This document shows positions 52,401 through 64,000 of a DNA stretch of 64,000 bases, in pieces. Position 1 is the stretch's first letter; the number at the start of each line of letters is the position of its first letter. Below the pieces are notes generated by a model. That model did not search any database and was not told where the DNA came from. It saw only the letters and a list, made by a program, of their open reading frames with translations. The DNA comes from Pogonophryne albipinna. Taxonomy: Eukaryota; Chordata; Actinopteri; Perciformes; Artedidraconidae. The DNA is taken from the NCBI GenBank assembly GCA_028583405.1, contig JAPTMU010000113.1, positions 305,001-369,000 of the forward strand. Direction: 5' to 3'. The position numbers and the translations under genes are program-made.

Positions 52401-54478
52401 CAGGTGTATATCAGTATGTAGTGTCCCTACTTTAAAGAGTCCTCTCCTGCTGATGTTCAGGTGTATATCAGTATGTAGTGTCTCTACTTTAAAGAGTCCT
52501 CTCCTGCTGATGTTCAGGTGTATATCAGTATGTAGTGTCTCTACTTTAAAGAGTCCTCTCCTGCTGATGTTCAGGTGTATATCAGTATGTAGTGTCTCTA
52601 CTTTAAAGAGTCCTCTCCTGCTGATGTTCAGGTGTATATCAGTATGTAGTGTCTCTACTTTAAAGAGTCCTCTCCTGCTGATGTTCACGTGTATATCAGT
52701 ATGTAGTGTCTATTCTTTAAAGAGTCCTCTCCTGCTGATGTTCAGGTGTATATCAGTATCTAGTGTCTCTACTTTAAAGAGTCCTCTCCTGCTGATGTTC
52801 AGGTGTATATCAGTATGTAGTGACTCTACTTTAAAGAGTCCTCTCCTGCTGATGTTCAGGTGTATATCAGTATGTTGTGTCTCTACTTTAAAGAGTCCTC
52901 TCCTGCTGATGTTCAGGTGTATATCAGTATGTAGTGTCTCTACTTTAAAGAGTCCTCTCCTGCTGATGTTCAGGTGTATATCAGTATGTAGTGTCTCTAC
53001 TTTAAAGAGTCCTCTCCTGCTGATGTTCAGGTGTATATCAGTATGTTGTGTCTCTACTTTAAAGAGTCCTCTCCTGCTGATGTTCAGGTGTATATCAGTA
53101 TGTTGTGTCTCTACTTTAAAGAGTCCTCTCCTGCTGATGTTCAGGTGTATATCAGTATGTAGTGTCTCTACTTTAAAGAGTCCTCTCCTGCTGATGTTCA
53201 GGTGTATAGCAGTATGTAGTGTCTCTACTTTAAAGAGTCCTCTCCTGCTGATGTTCAGGTGTATAGCAGTATGTAGTGTCTCTACTTTAAAGAGTCCTCT
53301 CCTGCTGATGTTCAGGTGTATCTCAGTATGTAGTGTCTCTACTTTAAAGAGTCCTCTCCTGCTGATGTTCAGGTGTATATCAGTATGTTGTGTCTCTACT
53401 TTAAAGAGTCCTCTCCTGCTGATGTTCAGGTGTATATCAGTATGTTGTGTCTCTACTTTAAAGAGTCCTCTCCTGCTGATTTTCAGGTGTATATCAGTAT
53501 GTAGTGTCTCTACTTTAAAGAGTCCTCTCCTGCTGATGTTCAGGTGTATAGCAGTATGTAGTGTCTCTACTTTAAAGAGTCCTCTCCTGCTGATGTTCAG
53601 GTGTATAGCAGTATGTAGTGTCTCTACTTTAAAGAGTCCTCTCCTGCTGATGTTCAGGTGTATATCAGTATGTAGTGTCTCTACTTTAAAGAGTCCTCTC
53701 CTGCTGATGTTCACGTGTATATCAGTATGTAGTGTCTCTACTTTAAAGAGTCCTCTCCTGCTGATGTTCAGGTGTATATCAGTATGTAGTGTCTCTACTT
53801 TAAAGAGTCCTCTCCTGCTGATGTTCAGGTGTATATCAGTATGTAGTGTCTCTACTTTAAAGAGTCCTCTCCTGCTGATGTTCACGTGTATATCAGTATG
53901 TAGTGTCTCTACTTTAAAGAGTCCTCTCCTGCTGATGTTCAGGTGTATATCAGTATGTAGTGTCTCTACTTTAAAGAGTCCTCTCCTGCTGATGTTCAGG
54001 TGTATATCAGTATGTAGTGTCTCTACTTTAAAGAGTCCTCTCCTGCTGATGTTCACGTGTATATCAGTATGTAGTGTCTCTACTTTAAAGAGTCCTCTCC
54101 TGCTGATGTTCAGGTGTATATCAGTATGTAGTGTCTCTACTTTAAAGAGTCCTCTCCTGCTGATGTTCAGGTGTATATCAGTATGTAGTGTCTCTACTTT
54201 AAAGAGTCCTCTCCTGCTGATGTTCAGGTGTATATCAGTATGTAGTGTCTCTACTTTAAAGAGTCCTCTCCTGCTGATGTTCAGGTGTATATCAGTATGT
54301 AGTGTCTCTACTTTGACATGTCTCCATGTTTTAATGCTCAGAAATAGAAGCCAATAGAAGTGCAAGTGTTCCATAGTGATGTCACTTTGGTCCTAAGTAA
54401 ACAAATAACACTCTTCACACCATTTGCATGCACTGAAACATAAAGGGAAAACCATACGGCCACTTTAAAGATGTTGGG
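49403..54478 (-). mobile_element. MITE-B copy 4, full length, swollen by a 4.9-kb array
   Basis: Left end TTAAAGGAGCCATATTATG (TTAA 49403-49406), then the family B array. The inverted body follows: GACATGTCTCCATGTTTTAA, TAGAAGCCAATAGAAGTGC, ATAGTGATGTCACTTTGG, AAGTAAACAAA, GCATGCACTGAAACATAAAG. The right end is CCATACGGCCACTTTAA (TTAA 54475-54478). Without the array the element would be about 180 bp, so the tandem repeat makes up more than 95 percent of it. Confidence 0.9.
49421..54314 (+). repeat. Minisatellite family B, array B-vi (~86 copies, higher-order)
   Basis: The largest array. It contains 57-bp units plus a 53-bp unit lacking TATG (TATCAGTAGTG). The 53-bp unit recurs in pairs 110 bp apart, and the pairs recur every 676 bp (50446, 51122, 51798), then after 452 bp. 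Further right, 342-bp (ATGTTGTGTC) and 171-bp (TTCACGTG) periods occur. Confidence 0.97.
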
Positions 54479-54608
54479 TAGCTAGGGGCTTTAAAGTGTT
54501 TTACTTTTGCCTCCACCATTTGTTAGTTTCTCTCCCAGTAAGAGCTGATTAAATCAGTCTCTGAAACATCAACACCTCTCAACACTGGCTTCAGTTTCAC
54601 ACTGTCTG

Positions 54609-55284
<676 letters not shown>

Positions 55285-55405
55285 ATCTTAGATACGATAA
55301 GAAGTTCTTTATTGATCCCAAGTTGGGAAATGTTTGCGTTGCAGCAGCATAAAAAGAAAAGGCATTATTCAATACAAATGAAAAGATTAGAAATGAACAT
55401 TCCAA
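55285..55405 (-). mobile_element. LINE 3' tail fragment (Rex1-like)
   Basis: Reverse complement reads CATTTCCCAACTTGGGATCA then ATAAAGAACTTC, a common fish LINE end. The upstream part is short and worn. Confidence 0.65.
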
Positions 55406-56534
55406 AACGTAACCATCTCAATAGAAATCAATATATATAAGAAAACATACATGTTGAATTACAAATGTACACTACAGTCACTGTCAAATGTTAAAGTGAT
55501 GCAAGAAAACCATATTTCTATTCGTCAAAAACGGTATAATTCCTCTCAAATATGTTGTGAGCATCAAACCGAGCGTCAGACGGCAGAGACAGCTTTGTGT
55601 TCACGGAGCTCCGACGTCACGTTGTTGTTTACGTCCGCGGAAACATCTTGTTTACGGGCGTCATGATCTCGAGATCATTTATAAACCAGATCAGAGACTC
55701 AGCACTCATCTCTCTAGAAACACCCCTGCATGTGTTTTGGCACATTTGTGTTTTTATATTTGCATCGTCTCTGAAGCTGCAGCGTCTCTCTAACAAACCA
55801 ACAATTACCATCACTGTTCATCGGTATATTAAACAACCAAAGCTAGCCATTGACCACAACTTTCAAATGTCGTGATCAAGGAGAAAAGAAGATTTGGATG
55901 CAAAATGAATCTCAACTTTTACAAAAAATGTTGGCGAGGTTTTCGTCATCTTTACACAAAAGTAACTGCTGTATTTCGTCATATTGGAATATATGTGCGA
56001 CCTTCAAGATATGTATTTCGAGACGTATTTGAAGATTGACTTTTGAAGTCAGGTGTTTATTAACCCTCACAGCAGGGGTCCAGTTCAGTCAAACGGACTT
56101 TGATGTTACCTTGATTTATTGAATCTGCCTCCAACAACAGGTGAACACGTCTGGCAGCAGCTTGGCACCCTTTAAGTGTTTATTTATTGTTATTATATAT
56201 ATTAGTTTGTATGTTCTTTCCCACTTTGACTATGTATGTCGTTAAGTATGGTATTCCTGTCATGCTGTGTGTTGCTTGTTGGCTGTTCTGTTCGTCTTCT
56301 TTGTTGAAAAGGGGAAGCGTGATTTCCACCCCAAAGAAGTCTGCCCTGTAGAGCAGTGACGAGTCCTCAAACCAGGAAGTGAGTCAGCATTTCTCCACTT
56401 CCTGTTCCCTCGTCTCAGAGCCAATGGGATCTCTCCGTAGGATTTAGGAAAATAGCCTGAAATCAGGTCTGTGGTTGAGACACATTGAAGAGACGGGTCA
56501 CGTTTAGTTCTACGACATTAAATCCATCAGCAGC
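55406..56534. other. unique non-coding stretch
   Basis: Overlapping 60-92-codon frames on both strands (55451-55875) lack recognisable domains or splice support. No repeats recognised. Confidence 0.4.
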
Positions 56535-56952
56535 AGAGGTCGCGTTAACCGAATATTTTCCGTCTATGACGGATTTTTTTTAACAATGACGGACAAATCT
56601 GAAAGCAGTCCGTCATTTTGACAGATTAGAACAAACTCGGAACAGCGCCAAAGTTTCCCCGCAGCGAGGCTCCGGTGTTATGCCGTGTTATGCATGCCCT
56701 CCAAAAAGGAAATCATACCGTTTCCAAACCTAACTGTGCCGTACAGATCATTGAAATGTCTGTGAGTTTTGGCTTTACGCTGTGCACGCTCCCGCGAGGT
56801 GCAGCAGCCATGCATAACACGGCGCATGTGAACTGTCCCCCCCCCCCGTCAGAGTTGTGTAAAGGCCGACGGGTGATTCTGGATTTTGACAGAAGTTTTA
56901 CGATCCTGTCCGTCAAAATGACGGGCAGCGAAAAAGTCTAGCGCAAACTCTG
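56535..56952. mobile_element. hAT-type MITE, perfect 8-bp TSD
   Basis: Left end CAGAGGTCGCGTTAACC; right end GTCTAGCGCAAACTCTG, an inverted repeat. The duplication ATCAGCAG is at 56527-56534 and 56953-56960. Subterminal GTCATTTTGACGG-type palindromes lie at both ends (56610 and 56910). An 88-codon frame inside is not a transposase. Confidence 0.9.
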
Positions 56953-57059
56953 ATCAGCAGTGACCCCACTGGTGATTTCTGAAGAGTGGACGTGTCTGAA
57001 AAACTGTTCAGACAAACGCTCCAACTCGTACCATTTAGAATCTGTGTGTTTGAATATTA

Positions 57060-57345
57060 AGTTGGCGTGACGTTGGAGTCGTGCTGCTGGACTCGGCTGT
57101 AGTTCCTTTATAGCATCACGTTAGCATTTTGCTTCTGGACATTAGATTGTGCAGATGATCCGGCTGAACAAAACGTGCATTTATCAAACAGGTTCGTTTT
57201 CCACAGACCTTATTTCAAGCTATTTTCCAAAATCCTCTGGAGAAATCCCGTAGCTTTCTGTCGAGGGAACCAGCGGCTTACTTCTGGGTTAATACGTCAT
57301 CCCTGCACCGCTCGATTGCTTACACTCGTATGCTTCTGCTCAATA
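57060..57345 (+). mobile_element. single-copy relative of minisatellite A (parent-like repeat)
   Basis: Carries one diverged A unit (GTGCTGCTGGACTCGG, CTGTAGTTCCTTTATAGC, ACGTTAGCATTTTGCTTCTG). It then continues into non-tandem sequence (AGATGATCCGGCTGAAC, CAGACCTTATTTCAAG, TACTTCTGGGTTAATACGTC). The flanks of arrays A2 and A6 share the CTTATTTCAG block. The boundaries and class of the element are unknown. Confidence 0.6.
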
Positions 57346-57894
57346 CAAAGATTTGAAATGAAAAAACAAAAAAAACCTGTCTGACATCCGGAAATAATCA
57401 CTCACTTCCATTCAGAGACTAATCCACAGATGAATGCTCATGCTAAGCACATGCTGATTAAATTGGACAAATGGTTGCTGAGCCAGACGAGCTGAGATGT
57501 CCCTAAAAGGCCACCGTACGGAGGGTAAAGTCTCGTCTCAGTGACCTCCTGACCTCTGGCAGCGTCTCAGGACAGATTTATCTGCTCTGAGAATAAATAC
57601 TGAACAGCTCTCTGAATCCTTCAGCATAGTTACCCGCTGTATGCTCAGATCCTTTAAGGATTAAGCAATGCTGAGATGTAACTAAGTACTGTCTGTAAGT
57701 ATTTTAGTATTTAAGTACACTGATGAGATACTAACAGTTTAATATTTCCTTTCATGCCACATTATACTTCTTCTTCACTACGATTTGAATGTAAATATTG
57801 CACTTTTTCCTTGACTACATTCACCTTACAGCTTTAAATACTTTACAAATTCAGTTGTTTGCAAAATAAATAGAACGTTTATAAAGGCGTGTGG
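57346..57894. other. unique non-coding stretch
   Basis: No gene or repeat recognised. Confidence 0.4.
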
Positions 57895-58065
57895 CGCAGT
57901 GCGATGTGCGTTGGTGTTGGGATCAGGGGGTTGCAGGTTCAAACCCCACTGCATGTTGTTGAGACACTTGACCCCAAAGTGCTCCTGTGGGGATTACCCA
58001 CACTACTGAGTATGTGAGTCGCTTTGGATAAAAGAGTCTAACAAGTAACGTGTAATGTAAAGTAA
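57895..58065 (+). mobile_element. tRNA-derived SINE
   Basis: The head GGCGTGTGGCGCAGTGCG contains an A-box-like element, and GGTTCAAACCC at 57936-57946 is a good B box (RNA polymerase III promoter). The body CCCCAAAGTGCTCCTGTGGG is followed by a tail GAGTCGCTTTGGATAAAAG and TAACGTGTAATGTAA. The tail matches the LINE end at 21785. Confidence 0.92.
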
Positions 58066-58072
58066 AGTCTGG

Positions 58073-58316
58073 TAACATATTGTTGTTTATAGTTTAAACA
58101 AATACAGCTCAGCTGAGTAATCAAATAGCCAGTTGAGACATACATTAACACATAAATATTCATATTAAAATTCATGATTTTAAATGCTATTATTTTTATA
58201 TTGCTTTTTTCTAATACGTTTTATTTATTTAACTGTTTTGCATTGTTGTTAGTGTAACGTTTAACACGTTATGCCTTTTGCTAATATTTATATATTGAAA
58301 TAAATGTGCATTTAAT
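58073..58316. other. unique AT-rich spacer between two inverted SINEs
   Basis: No genes. It separates two SINEs of opposite orientation. Confidence 0.4.
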
Positions 58317-58318
58317 TT

Positions 58319-58502
58319 ACATTACATTACATTTCATCACATGTCACTTGTTAGACGCTTTTATCCAAAGCGACTAACATACTCAGGACTGAGGGGAATC
58401 CCCACAGGAGCACTTTGGGGTGAAGACATGCTGACTGCAGTGGGGTTTGAACCTGTGCCCTCCTGATCCCAACGCACTAACCCAATGCGCCACACGCCTC
58501 CC
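58319..58502 (-). mobile_element. tRNA-derived SINE, inverted
   Basis: Reverse complement of the copy at 57895. Tail TTAGACGCTTTTATCCAAAG, body CCCCACAGGAGCACTTTGGG, B box as GGGGTTTGAACC at about 58441-58452, head GCGCCACACGCC. Together with the plus copy it forms an inverted pair 250 bp apart. Confidence 0.92.
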
Positions 58503-58671
58503 GCAATTTATTTTCTTTACATTTAATACCTGTATTACTTTTGATTAATTAGCTACTTTTACTTTAAGTTACATTTCCAATGCAGGACAGAGTATTTCTA
58601 CATTGTGGTAAAAGTACTTTTACTTACGTACAGGATCTGAAGACTTCTTTCACTACTGACTGCAGGTGGGT

Positions 58672-58803
<132 letters not shown>

Positions 58804-58883
58804 ACTGCAGGTGGAATAATGTTCAGTTTCTTTGAAGTGAGCTTTGATGTAGAGCAGCTGAGAATCACACTTCAGCATTACAA

Positions 58884-58884
58884 A

Positions 58885-58954
<70 letters not shown>
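58884..58954. repeat. (CA)n microsatellite
   Basis: About 35 CA units, 82 bp after the TG run and complementary to it. Confidence 0.97.
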
Positions 58955-58957
<3 letters not shown>

Positions 58958-59646
58958 CAGATGCTACAGACAGGTGAGTGTTAGTACAACTACATTTCCT
59001 AGAGTTAAAATTATATGAATACTCTGTTACAAGTAAAAGTCCTGCATTTAAAGTCTTACTTCTGTACAAAAAGTATGAAAGTATTGGCATCAAAACTTTA
59101 CCAAAATGACGAGTGTTCATGAAACCCTGGTTGATAAAAGTCTGTCTCTCTTTCTATAAAGTCAAAGTGTATTCATGAGTTGATCTATATTTCATATTAG
59201 CTAATAATCTCTATCTGAAGTAAGAAGTGTAAAGCAGCATCAAAGGGAAATGCTCAAGTACCCTCAAATGATACTTGCAGTTCATTGGATTCCACTTAGG
59301 ACATTAAAGTAAACGCATTGTTGAAACTAAAAATACATTTAGGATCAAAGCAAAAGTTAAATGGGTGAAATGTAAATATGGATGCAGACTGAGAGCAGCA
59401 CAATGTAAATGCTTGCATGACTCTCTAAACTAGCAGCCGTCTGGTTTCTTTATTTAATCCCATGTTTTGAGCCAGAGTCCGAAATCAGAATCCTTCACTG
59501 AGCGCTTTGATTCCCTTCTTCATCATAACTGGAACAAAGAGGCAGTCTCTGACGGACGGAGCCGAGTCACGGCTGTATTCTGAAGGGAGAGCTGTGAGTG
59601 CCGTACTCAGTGTTTGAATCAGAGTTTAACGATCAGCCAGCGCTGT
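58955..59646. other. unique non-coding stretch
   Basis: No gene or repeat recognised. Confidence 0.4.
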
Positions 59647-62462
59647 CCCTCTCTTCTACATCAACATGTGTCCCCTCTTCTCCATGTCTCTTCTACATCA
59701 ACATGTGTCCCCTCTTCTCCATGTCTCTTCTACATCAACATGTGTCCCCTCTTCTCCATGTCTCTTCTACATCAACATGTGTCCCCTCTTCTTCATGTCT
59801 CTTCTACATCAACATGTGTCCCCTCTTCTTCATGTCTCTTCTACATCAACATGTGTCCCCTCTTCTTCATGTCTCTTCTACATCAACATGTGTCCCCTCT
59901 TCTTCATGTCTCTTCTACATCAACATGTGGTCCCCTCATTCTTCATGTCTCTTCTACATCAACATGTGTCCCCTCTTCTTCATGTCTCTTCTACATCAAC
60001 ATGTGTCCCTCTTCTTCATGTCTCTTCTACATCAACATGTGTCCCCTCTTCTCCATGTCTCTTCTACATCAACATGTGTCCCCTCTTCTTCATGTCTCTT
60101 CTACATCAACATGTGTCCCCTCTTCTCCATGTCTCTTCTACATCAACATGTGTCCCCTCTTCTTCATGTCTCTTCTACATCAACATGTGTCCCCTCTTCT
60201 TCATGTCTCCTCTACATCAACATGTGTCCCCTCTTTTTCATGTCTCCTCTACATCAACATGTGTCCCCTCTTCTTCATGTCTCTTCTACATCAACATGTG
60301 TCCCCTCTTCTTCATGTCTCCTCTACATCAACATGTGTCCCCTCTTTTTCATGTCTCCTCTACATCAACATGTGTCCCCTCTTCTTCATGTCTCTTCTAC
60401 ATCAACATGTGTCCCCTCTTCTTCCATGTCTCTTCTACATCAACATGTGTCCCCTCTTCTTCATGTCTCTTCTACATCAACATGTGTCCCCTCTTCTCCA
60501 TGTCTCTTCTACATCAACATGTGTCCCCTCTTCTTCATGTCTCTTCTACATCAACATTTGTCCCCTCTTCTTCATGTCTCTTCTACATCAACATGTGTCT
60601 CCTCTTCTTCATGTCTCTTCTACATCAACATGTGTCCCCTCTTCTTCATGTCTCTTCTACATCAACATGTGTCCCCTCTTCTTCATGTCTCTTCTACATC
60701 AACATGTGTCCCCTCTTCTCCATGTCTCTTCTACATCAACATGTGTCCCCTCTTCTTCATGTCTCTTCTACATCAACATGTGTCTCCTCTTCTTCATGTC
60801 TCTTCTACATCAACATGTGTCCCCTCTTCTTCATGTCTCTTCTACATCAACATGTGTCCCCTCTTCTTCATGTCTCTTCTACATCAAAATGTGTCCCCTC
60901 TTCTTCATGTCTCTTCTACATCAACGTGTGTCCCCTCTTCTTCATGTCTCTTCTACATCAACGTGTGTCCCCTCTTCTTCATGTCTCTTCTTCATCAACA
61001 TGTGTCCCCTCTTCTTCATGTCTCTTCTACATCAACATGTGTCCCCTCTTCTTCATGTCTCTTCTACATCAACATGTGTCTCCTCTTCTTCATGTCTCTT
61101 CTACATCAACATGTGTCCCCTCTTCTCCATGTCTCTTCTACATCAACATGTGTCCCCTCTTCTTCATGTCTCTTCTACATCAACATGTGTCCCCTCTTCT
61201 TCATGTCTCTTCTACATCAACATGTCTCCTCTTCTTCATGTCTCTTCTACATCAACATGTGTCCCCTCTTCTTCATGTCTCTTCTACATCAACATGTGTC
61301 TCCTCTTCTTCATGTCTCTTCTACATCAACATGTGTCCCCTCTTCTCCATGTCTCTTCTACATCAACATGTGTCCCCTCTTCTTCATGTCTCTTCTACAT
61401 CAACATGTGTCCCCTCTTCTCCATGTCTCTTCTACATCAACATGTGTCCCCTCTTCTTCATGTCTCTTCTTCATCAACATGTGTCTCCTCTTCTTCATGT
61501 CTCTTCTACATCAACATGTGTCCCCTCTTCTTGTCTCTTCTACATCAACATGTGTCCCCTCTTCTCCATGTCTCTTCTACATCAACATGTGTCCCCTCTT
61601 CTTCATGTCTCTTCTACATCAACATGTGTCTCCTCTTCTTCATGTCTCTTCTACATCAACATGTGTCCCCTCTTCTCCATGTCTCTTCTACATCAACATG
61701 TGTCCCCTCTTCTTCATGTCTCTTCTACATCAACATGTGTCCCCTCTTCTTCATGTCTCTTCTACATCAACATGTGTCCCCTCTTCTTCATGTCTCTTCT
61801 ACATCAACATGTGTCCCCTCTTCTTCATGTCTCTTCTACATCAACATGTGTCTCCTCTTCTTCATGTCTCTTCTACATCAACATGTGTCCCCTCTTCTCC
61901 ATGTCTCTTCTACATCAACATGTGTCCCCTCTTCTTCATGTCTCTTCTACATCAACATGTGTCCCCTCTTCTTCATGTCTCTTCTACATCAACATGTGTC
62001 TCCTCTTCTTCATGTCTCTTCTACATCAACATGTGTCCCCTCTTCTCCATGTCTCTTCTACATCAACATGTGTCCCCTCTTCTTCATGTCTCTTCTACAT
62101 CAACATGTGTCCCCTCTTCTTCATGTCTCTTCTACATCAACATGTGTCCCCTCTTCTTCATGTCTCTTCTACATCAACATGTGTACCCTCTTCTTCATGT
62201 CTCTTCTACATCAACATGTGTCCCCTCTTCTTCATGTCTCTTCTACATCAACATGTGTCCCCTCTTCTTCATGTCTCTTCTACATCAACATGTGTCCCCT
62301 CTGTGGAAAGAGACTCTGAAAGTTTCAGGAACAAAGATTTTCTCTCTTTTTGATCAATTTCTATAAAAACCTGTCTGAAAATGAGCTGATCAGATTTTGG
62401 CCACTTTGTGATGTCATAACGATGTTTTGTCTTGTGTAACCATTAGCCAATCAGCAACCAAG
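59647..62462 (+). mobile_element. MITE-C copy 3, ends lost, with largest 37-bp array
   Basis: It enters directly into the array at the left, with no terminus visible. After the array the body continues (TCTGTGGAAAGAGACTCTG, GAGCTGATCAGATTTTGGCC, ATTAGCCAATCAGCAACC) and stops abruptly near 62462. Confidence 0.88.
59650..62305 (+). repeat. Minisatellite family C, array C-iii (37-bp unit, ~72 copies)
   Basis: Variants are GTGTCTCCTC, CTCCATG, CTCCTCTAC with TTTTTCATG, and a few single-base indels (59929, 60008, 60421, 61210, 61533) that shift the frame without closing it. Pairs of CTCCTCTAC/TTTTTC units at 60206-60260 and 60318-60370 repeat 111 bp (three units) apart. Frames of 895-922 codons are artefacts. 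Confidence 0.97.
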
Positions 62463-62617
62463 AAATCAGAGTTTTTCTTCACTTCACTCACAACATGATT
62501 TCTGAATTATTGCCAAGAAGTCTGACTCTTTTCCCACACAAAAAAGCATATGTAAAGTCTTAGCTTTTTTGCTATTTGTGTTTCCCCCATAGGTACAACA
62601 CTTAACAATCCAACCTG

Positions 62618-63777
62618 TTAAACCCCAAGGTCCCCGTCGGCGGGGACCCTGTTTTCTTTTTCACGATACTGTGTCTCAGGGCATCTTAATATTTAAGAAC
62701 CTATTAATGTGTTATACCAGATTAACGGGAATAATCTCCGCTAACTGACGATACAAACCATTTTTACCAAAACAAAACACAAGTCTCATAAGAAGCATCT
62801 AAATGATCCTTGAGCGAAAAATGCTAACGCACTTTGGCACAGAACTCAGGATAAAAGTACCCTTATTACTTATCGTAGCTACACATACAAGATATCCGAT
62901 TAAAGCTGAGGTTCCACAGAATATTTAGGTATATAGTATCATCACTGAGTGATCCGGACTCGCGACAGGGGAAGCAAACACAGACATCACAACACGTACC
63001 TTTACGTAGCTTCTAGGGAGATCGTCTCACCGTAGCTGTCAATATGATCAAAAGACGTGTTCAATGGCATTAAAACGAGAAAAAACGCGGCTGAATCGGT
63101 TAATCCATAGGTTTTTAACGTCTCTGTATAAAAAATTATTTCATTTATAATCCATAATTCCATTTTTATGTAAAAATCGGAGAGCAAAAGTTCGCTGCTA
63201 ATGGTAGCCACCAGAGTGGCTGCTGCTTCCGGTCTAGGCTATGCGGCAGTCTAACACACACATTACCAAATAAGGACTATGTGTGAGTTCCCCTCGATTC
63301 CATTGGCTCTAACGGTCAGAAAGAGATGTCACATGTCAAAATCCAGCAAGGGGGGCCAGAGATATGGAAAATCCACCCAAATGGCCCCAGAAGAGGTTTT
63401 TTTGCTAAATCTGTCTAAAAAGGTCAAATATCACTTGTTTTGCATCAATCTTGATACATGGGACTTATTATATGTTGTACTTTGGATTCCTAAAGCTTTT
63501 AGTTTACAAACCCATCATCCAAGGTTAGTTTTCACTATAAGTACAAAATATGTTTTGGACGGACACTATAATTTACAGTTTTTTACTATGTTCAATCTGA
63601 ATTTTCTTTAAAATAAAAAACATCTATATTGATTCTGACTTTTCTGCATCCAACTCACAGGTTCATCATTACTTTGAGAAAAAAGATTATTAATTTAACC
63701 CTTTTAGAAGATATGGTCCTTTGTTCTGGGAATGTCATTTTGGAGCCTGAGACCTGAAAAACAGGCTCGGGGTTTAA
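62618..63777. mobile_element. piggyBac-like non-autonomous element (TTAA)
   Basis: Left end TTAAACCCCAAGGTCCCCG; right end GGCTCGGGGTTTAA, an inverted repeat with TTAA at 62618-62621 and 63774-63777. A GC-rich hairpin (GGTCCCCGTCGGCGGGGACC) sits just inside the left end. The 110-codon plus frame (63279-63611) and 69-codon minus frame carry no recognisable transposase domain. Confidence 0.8.
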
Positions 63778-63784
63778 CCCAAAG

Positions 63785-64000
63785 AAACCCCTCAGTTAAG
63801 GAGAGACATGTTAGAAACCTCTGGGAGAGCAACAGAGGAGGCGAGACGTGCAATAGACGTCGTTGTGTAAATTGAAAAGATAATACATTTACAACAGTCC
63901 AGATGCTGGAGAATGCATGTGTCTAGAAGAAGAAGCAGAAGAAGATGGATCCAGGTGTCAACAATCCTGAGGGAGTTTTCAAAGAAGTAGTAAAGTGAGA
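63785..64000 (-). mobile_element. LINE 3' UTR fragment, runs off the window
   Basis: Reverse complement matches the 3' UTR of the LINE at 2775-3817: CTCCTCTGTTGCTCTCCC, ACGTCTATTGCACGTC, AATTTACACAACG, CACATGCATTCTCC and CTTCTGCTTCTTC. Oriented on the minus strand; cut by the window end. Confidence 0.78.

Noticed and set aside
52351..54374. Frames of 554-668 codons on both strands with a 19-residue repeat
   Set aside because: Both strands are open because the 57-bp unit is 19 codons without stops. The units sit inside a MITE and include 53-bp units that break the frame elsewhere.
49171..54478. Centromeric satellite because of a 171-bp period
   Set aside because: The 171-bp period is three 57-bp units in a small part of one array inside a MITE. 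The match to alpha-satellite length is coincidence.
55451..55875. Cluster of short overlapping frames that could suggest a small gene
   Set aside because: No frame dominates, there is no splice or homology support, and frames occur on both strands.
57895..58065. Functional tRNA gene
   Set aside because: A- and B-box motifs are present but there is no cloverleaf, and a LINE-like tail follows. It is a tRNA-derived SINE.
59598..62366. Overlapping frames of 895-922 codons
   Set aside because: They follow exactly the 37-bp minisatellite, are open in all three plus frames, and have no non-repeat domain. Repeat arithmetic explains them fully.

Overview
The window reads as non-coding DNA from a ray-finned fish, probably a percomorph teleost. 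The grounds are CA/TG microsatellites 45-260 bp long, teleost-type non-LTR retrotransposon (LINE) 3' ends, tRNA-derived SINEs ending in the GTCGCTTTGGATAAAAG tail, hAT and TTAA-target MITEs, and no bacterial-style gene packing. I see no complete protein-coding gene. The best host-gene trace is one 79-bp exon-like segment on the minus strand (10538-10616). A second, weaker one lies at 29592-29641. The window may therefore be intronic or intergenic sequence of a large gene, but one exon cannot settle that.

The dominant feature is tandem repetition. Four minisatellite families recur. Family A is 72 bp (with 63- and 67-bp variants), in six arrays at about 0.86, 4.2, 13.9, 23.6, 31.6 and 46.7 kb. 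Family B is 57 bp, in six arrays at about 10.8, 33.5, 39.1, 41.8, 45.0 and 49.4 kb; the largest is about 4.9 kb and has higher-order structure. Family C is 37 bp, in three arrays at about 25.0, 37.3 and 59.6 kb, with about 6, 34 and 72 copies. Family D is 40 bp, in three arrays at about 5.6, 17.3 and 28.0 kb. All the very long open reading frames (up to 922 codons) are by-products of these arrays. The 57-bp unit is 19 codons with no stop in one frame on each strand, and the 37-bp unit has no stop in any plus-strand frame.

Families B and C are not free-standing in several places. They are expansions inside short TTAA-flanked, piggyBac-like MITEs, because the element body and terminal repeats can be read on the two sides of the array (MITE-C at 37253-38970, MITE-B at 49403-54478 and 33214-34497). 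Family A has an unamplified single-copy relative at 57060-57345. So the region looks like a graveyard of small DNA transposons whose internal segments were repeatedly amplified into minisatellites.

The remaining sequence holds nested transposons: hAT elements with 8-bp target duplications inside LINE reverse-transcriptase relics (7721-8310 and 19902-21405), two more hAT elements (22529-23099 and 56535-56952), a Tc1/mariner-type foldback (18620-18916), TTAA elements (36071-36452, 47888-48495, 62618-63777), three SINEs, several LINE tails, and a dispersed repeat at 26285-27945 carrying five RFX-type X-box palindromes. All family names come from reading motifs and termini by eye. No database search was possible.
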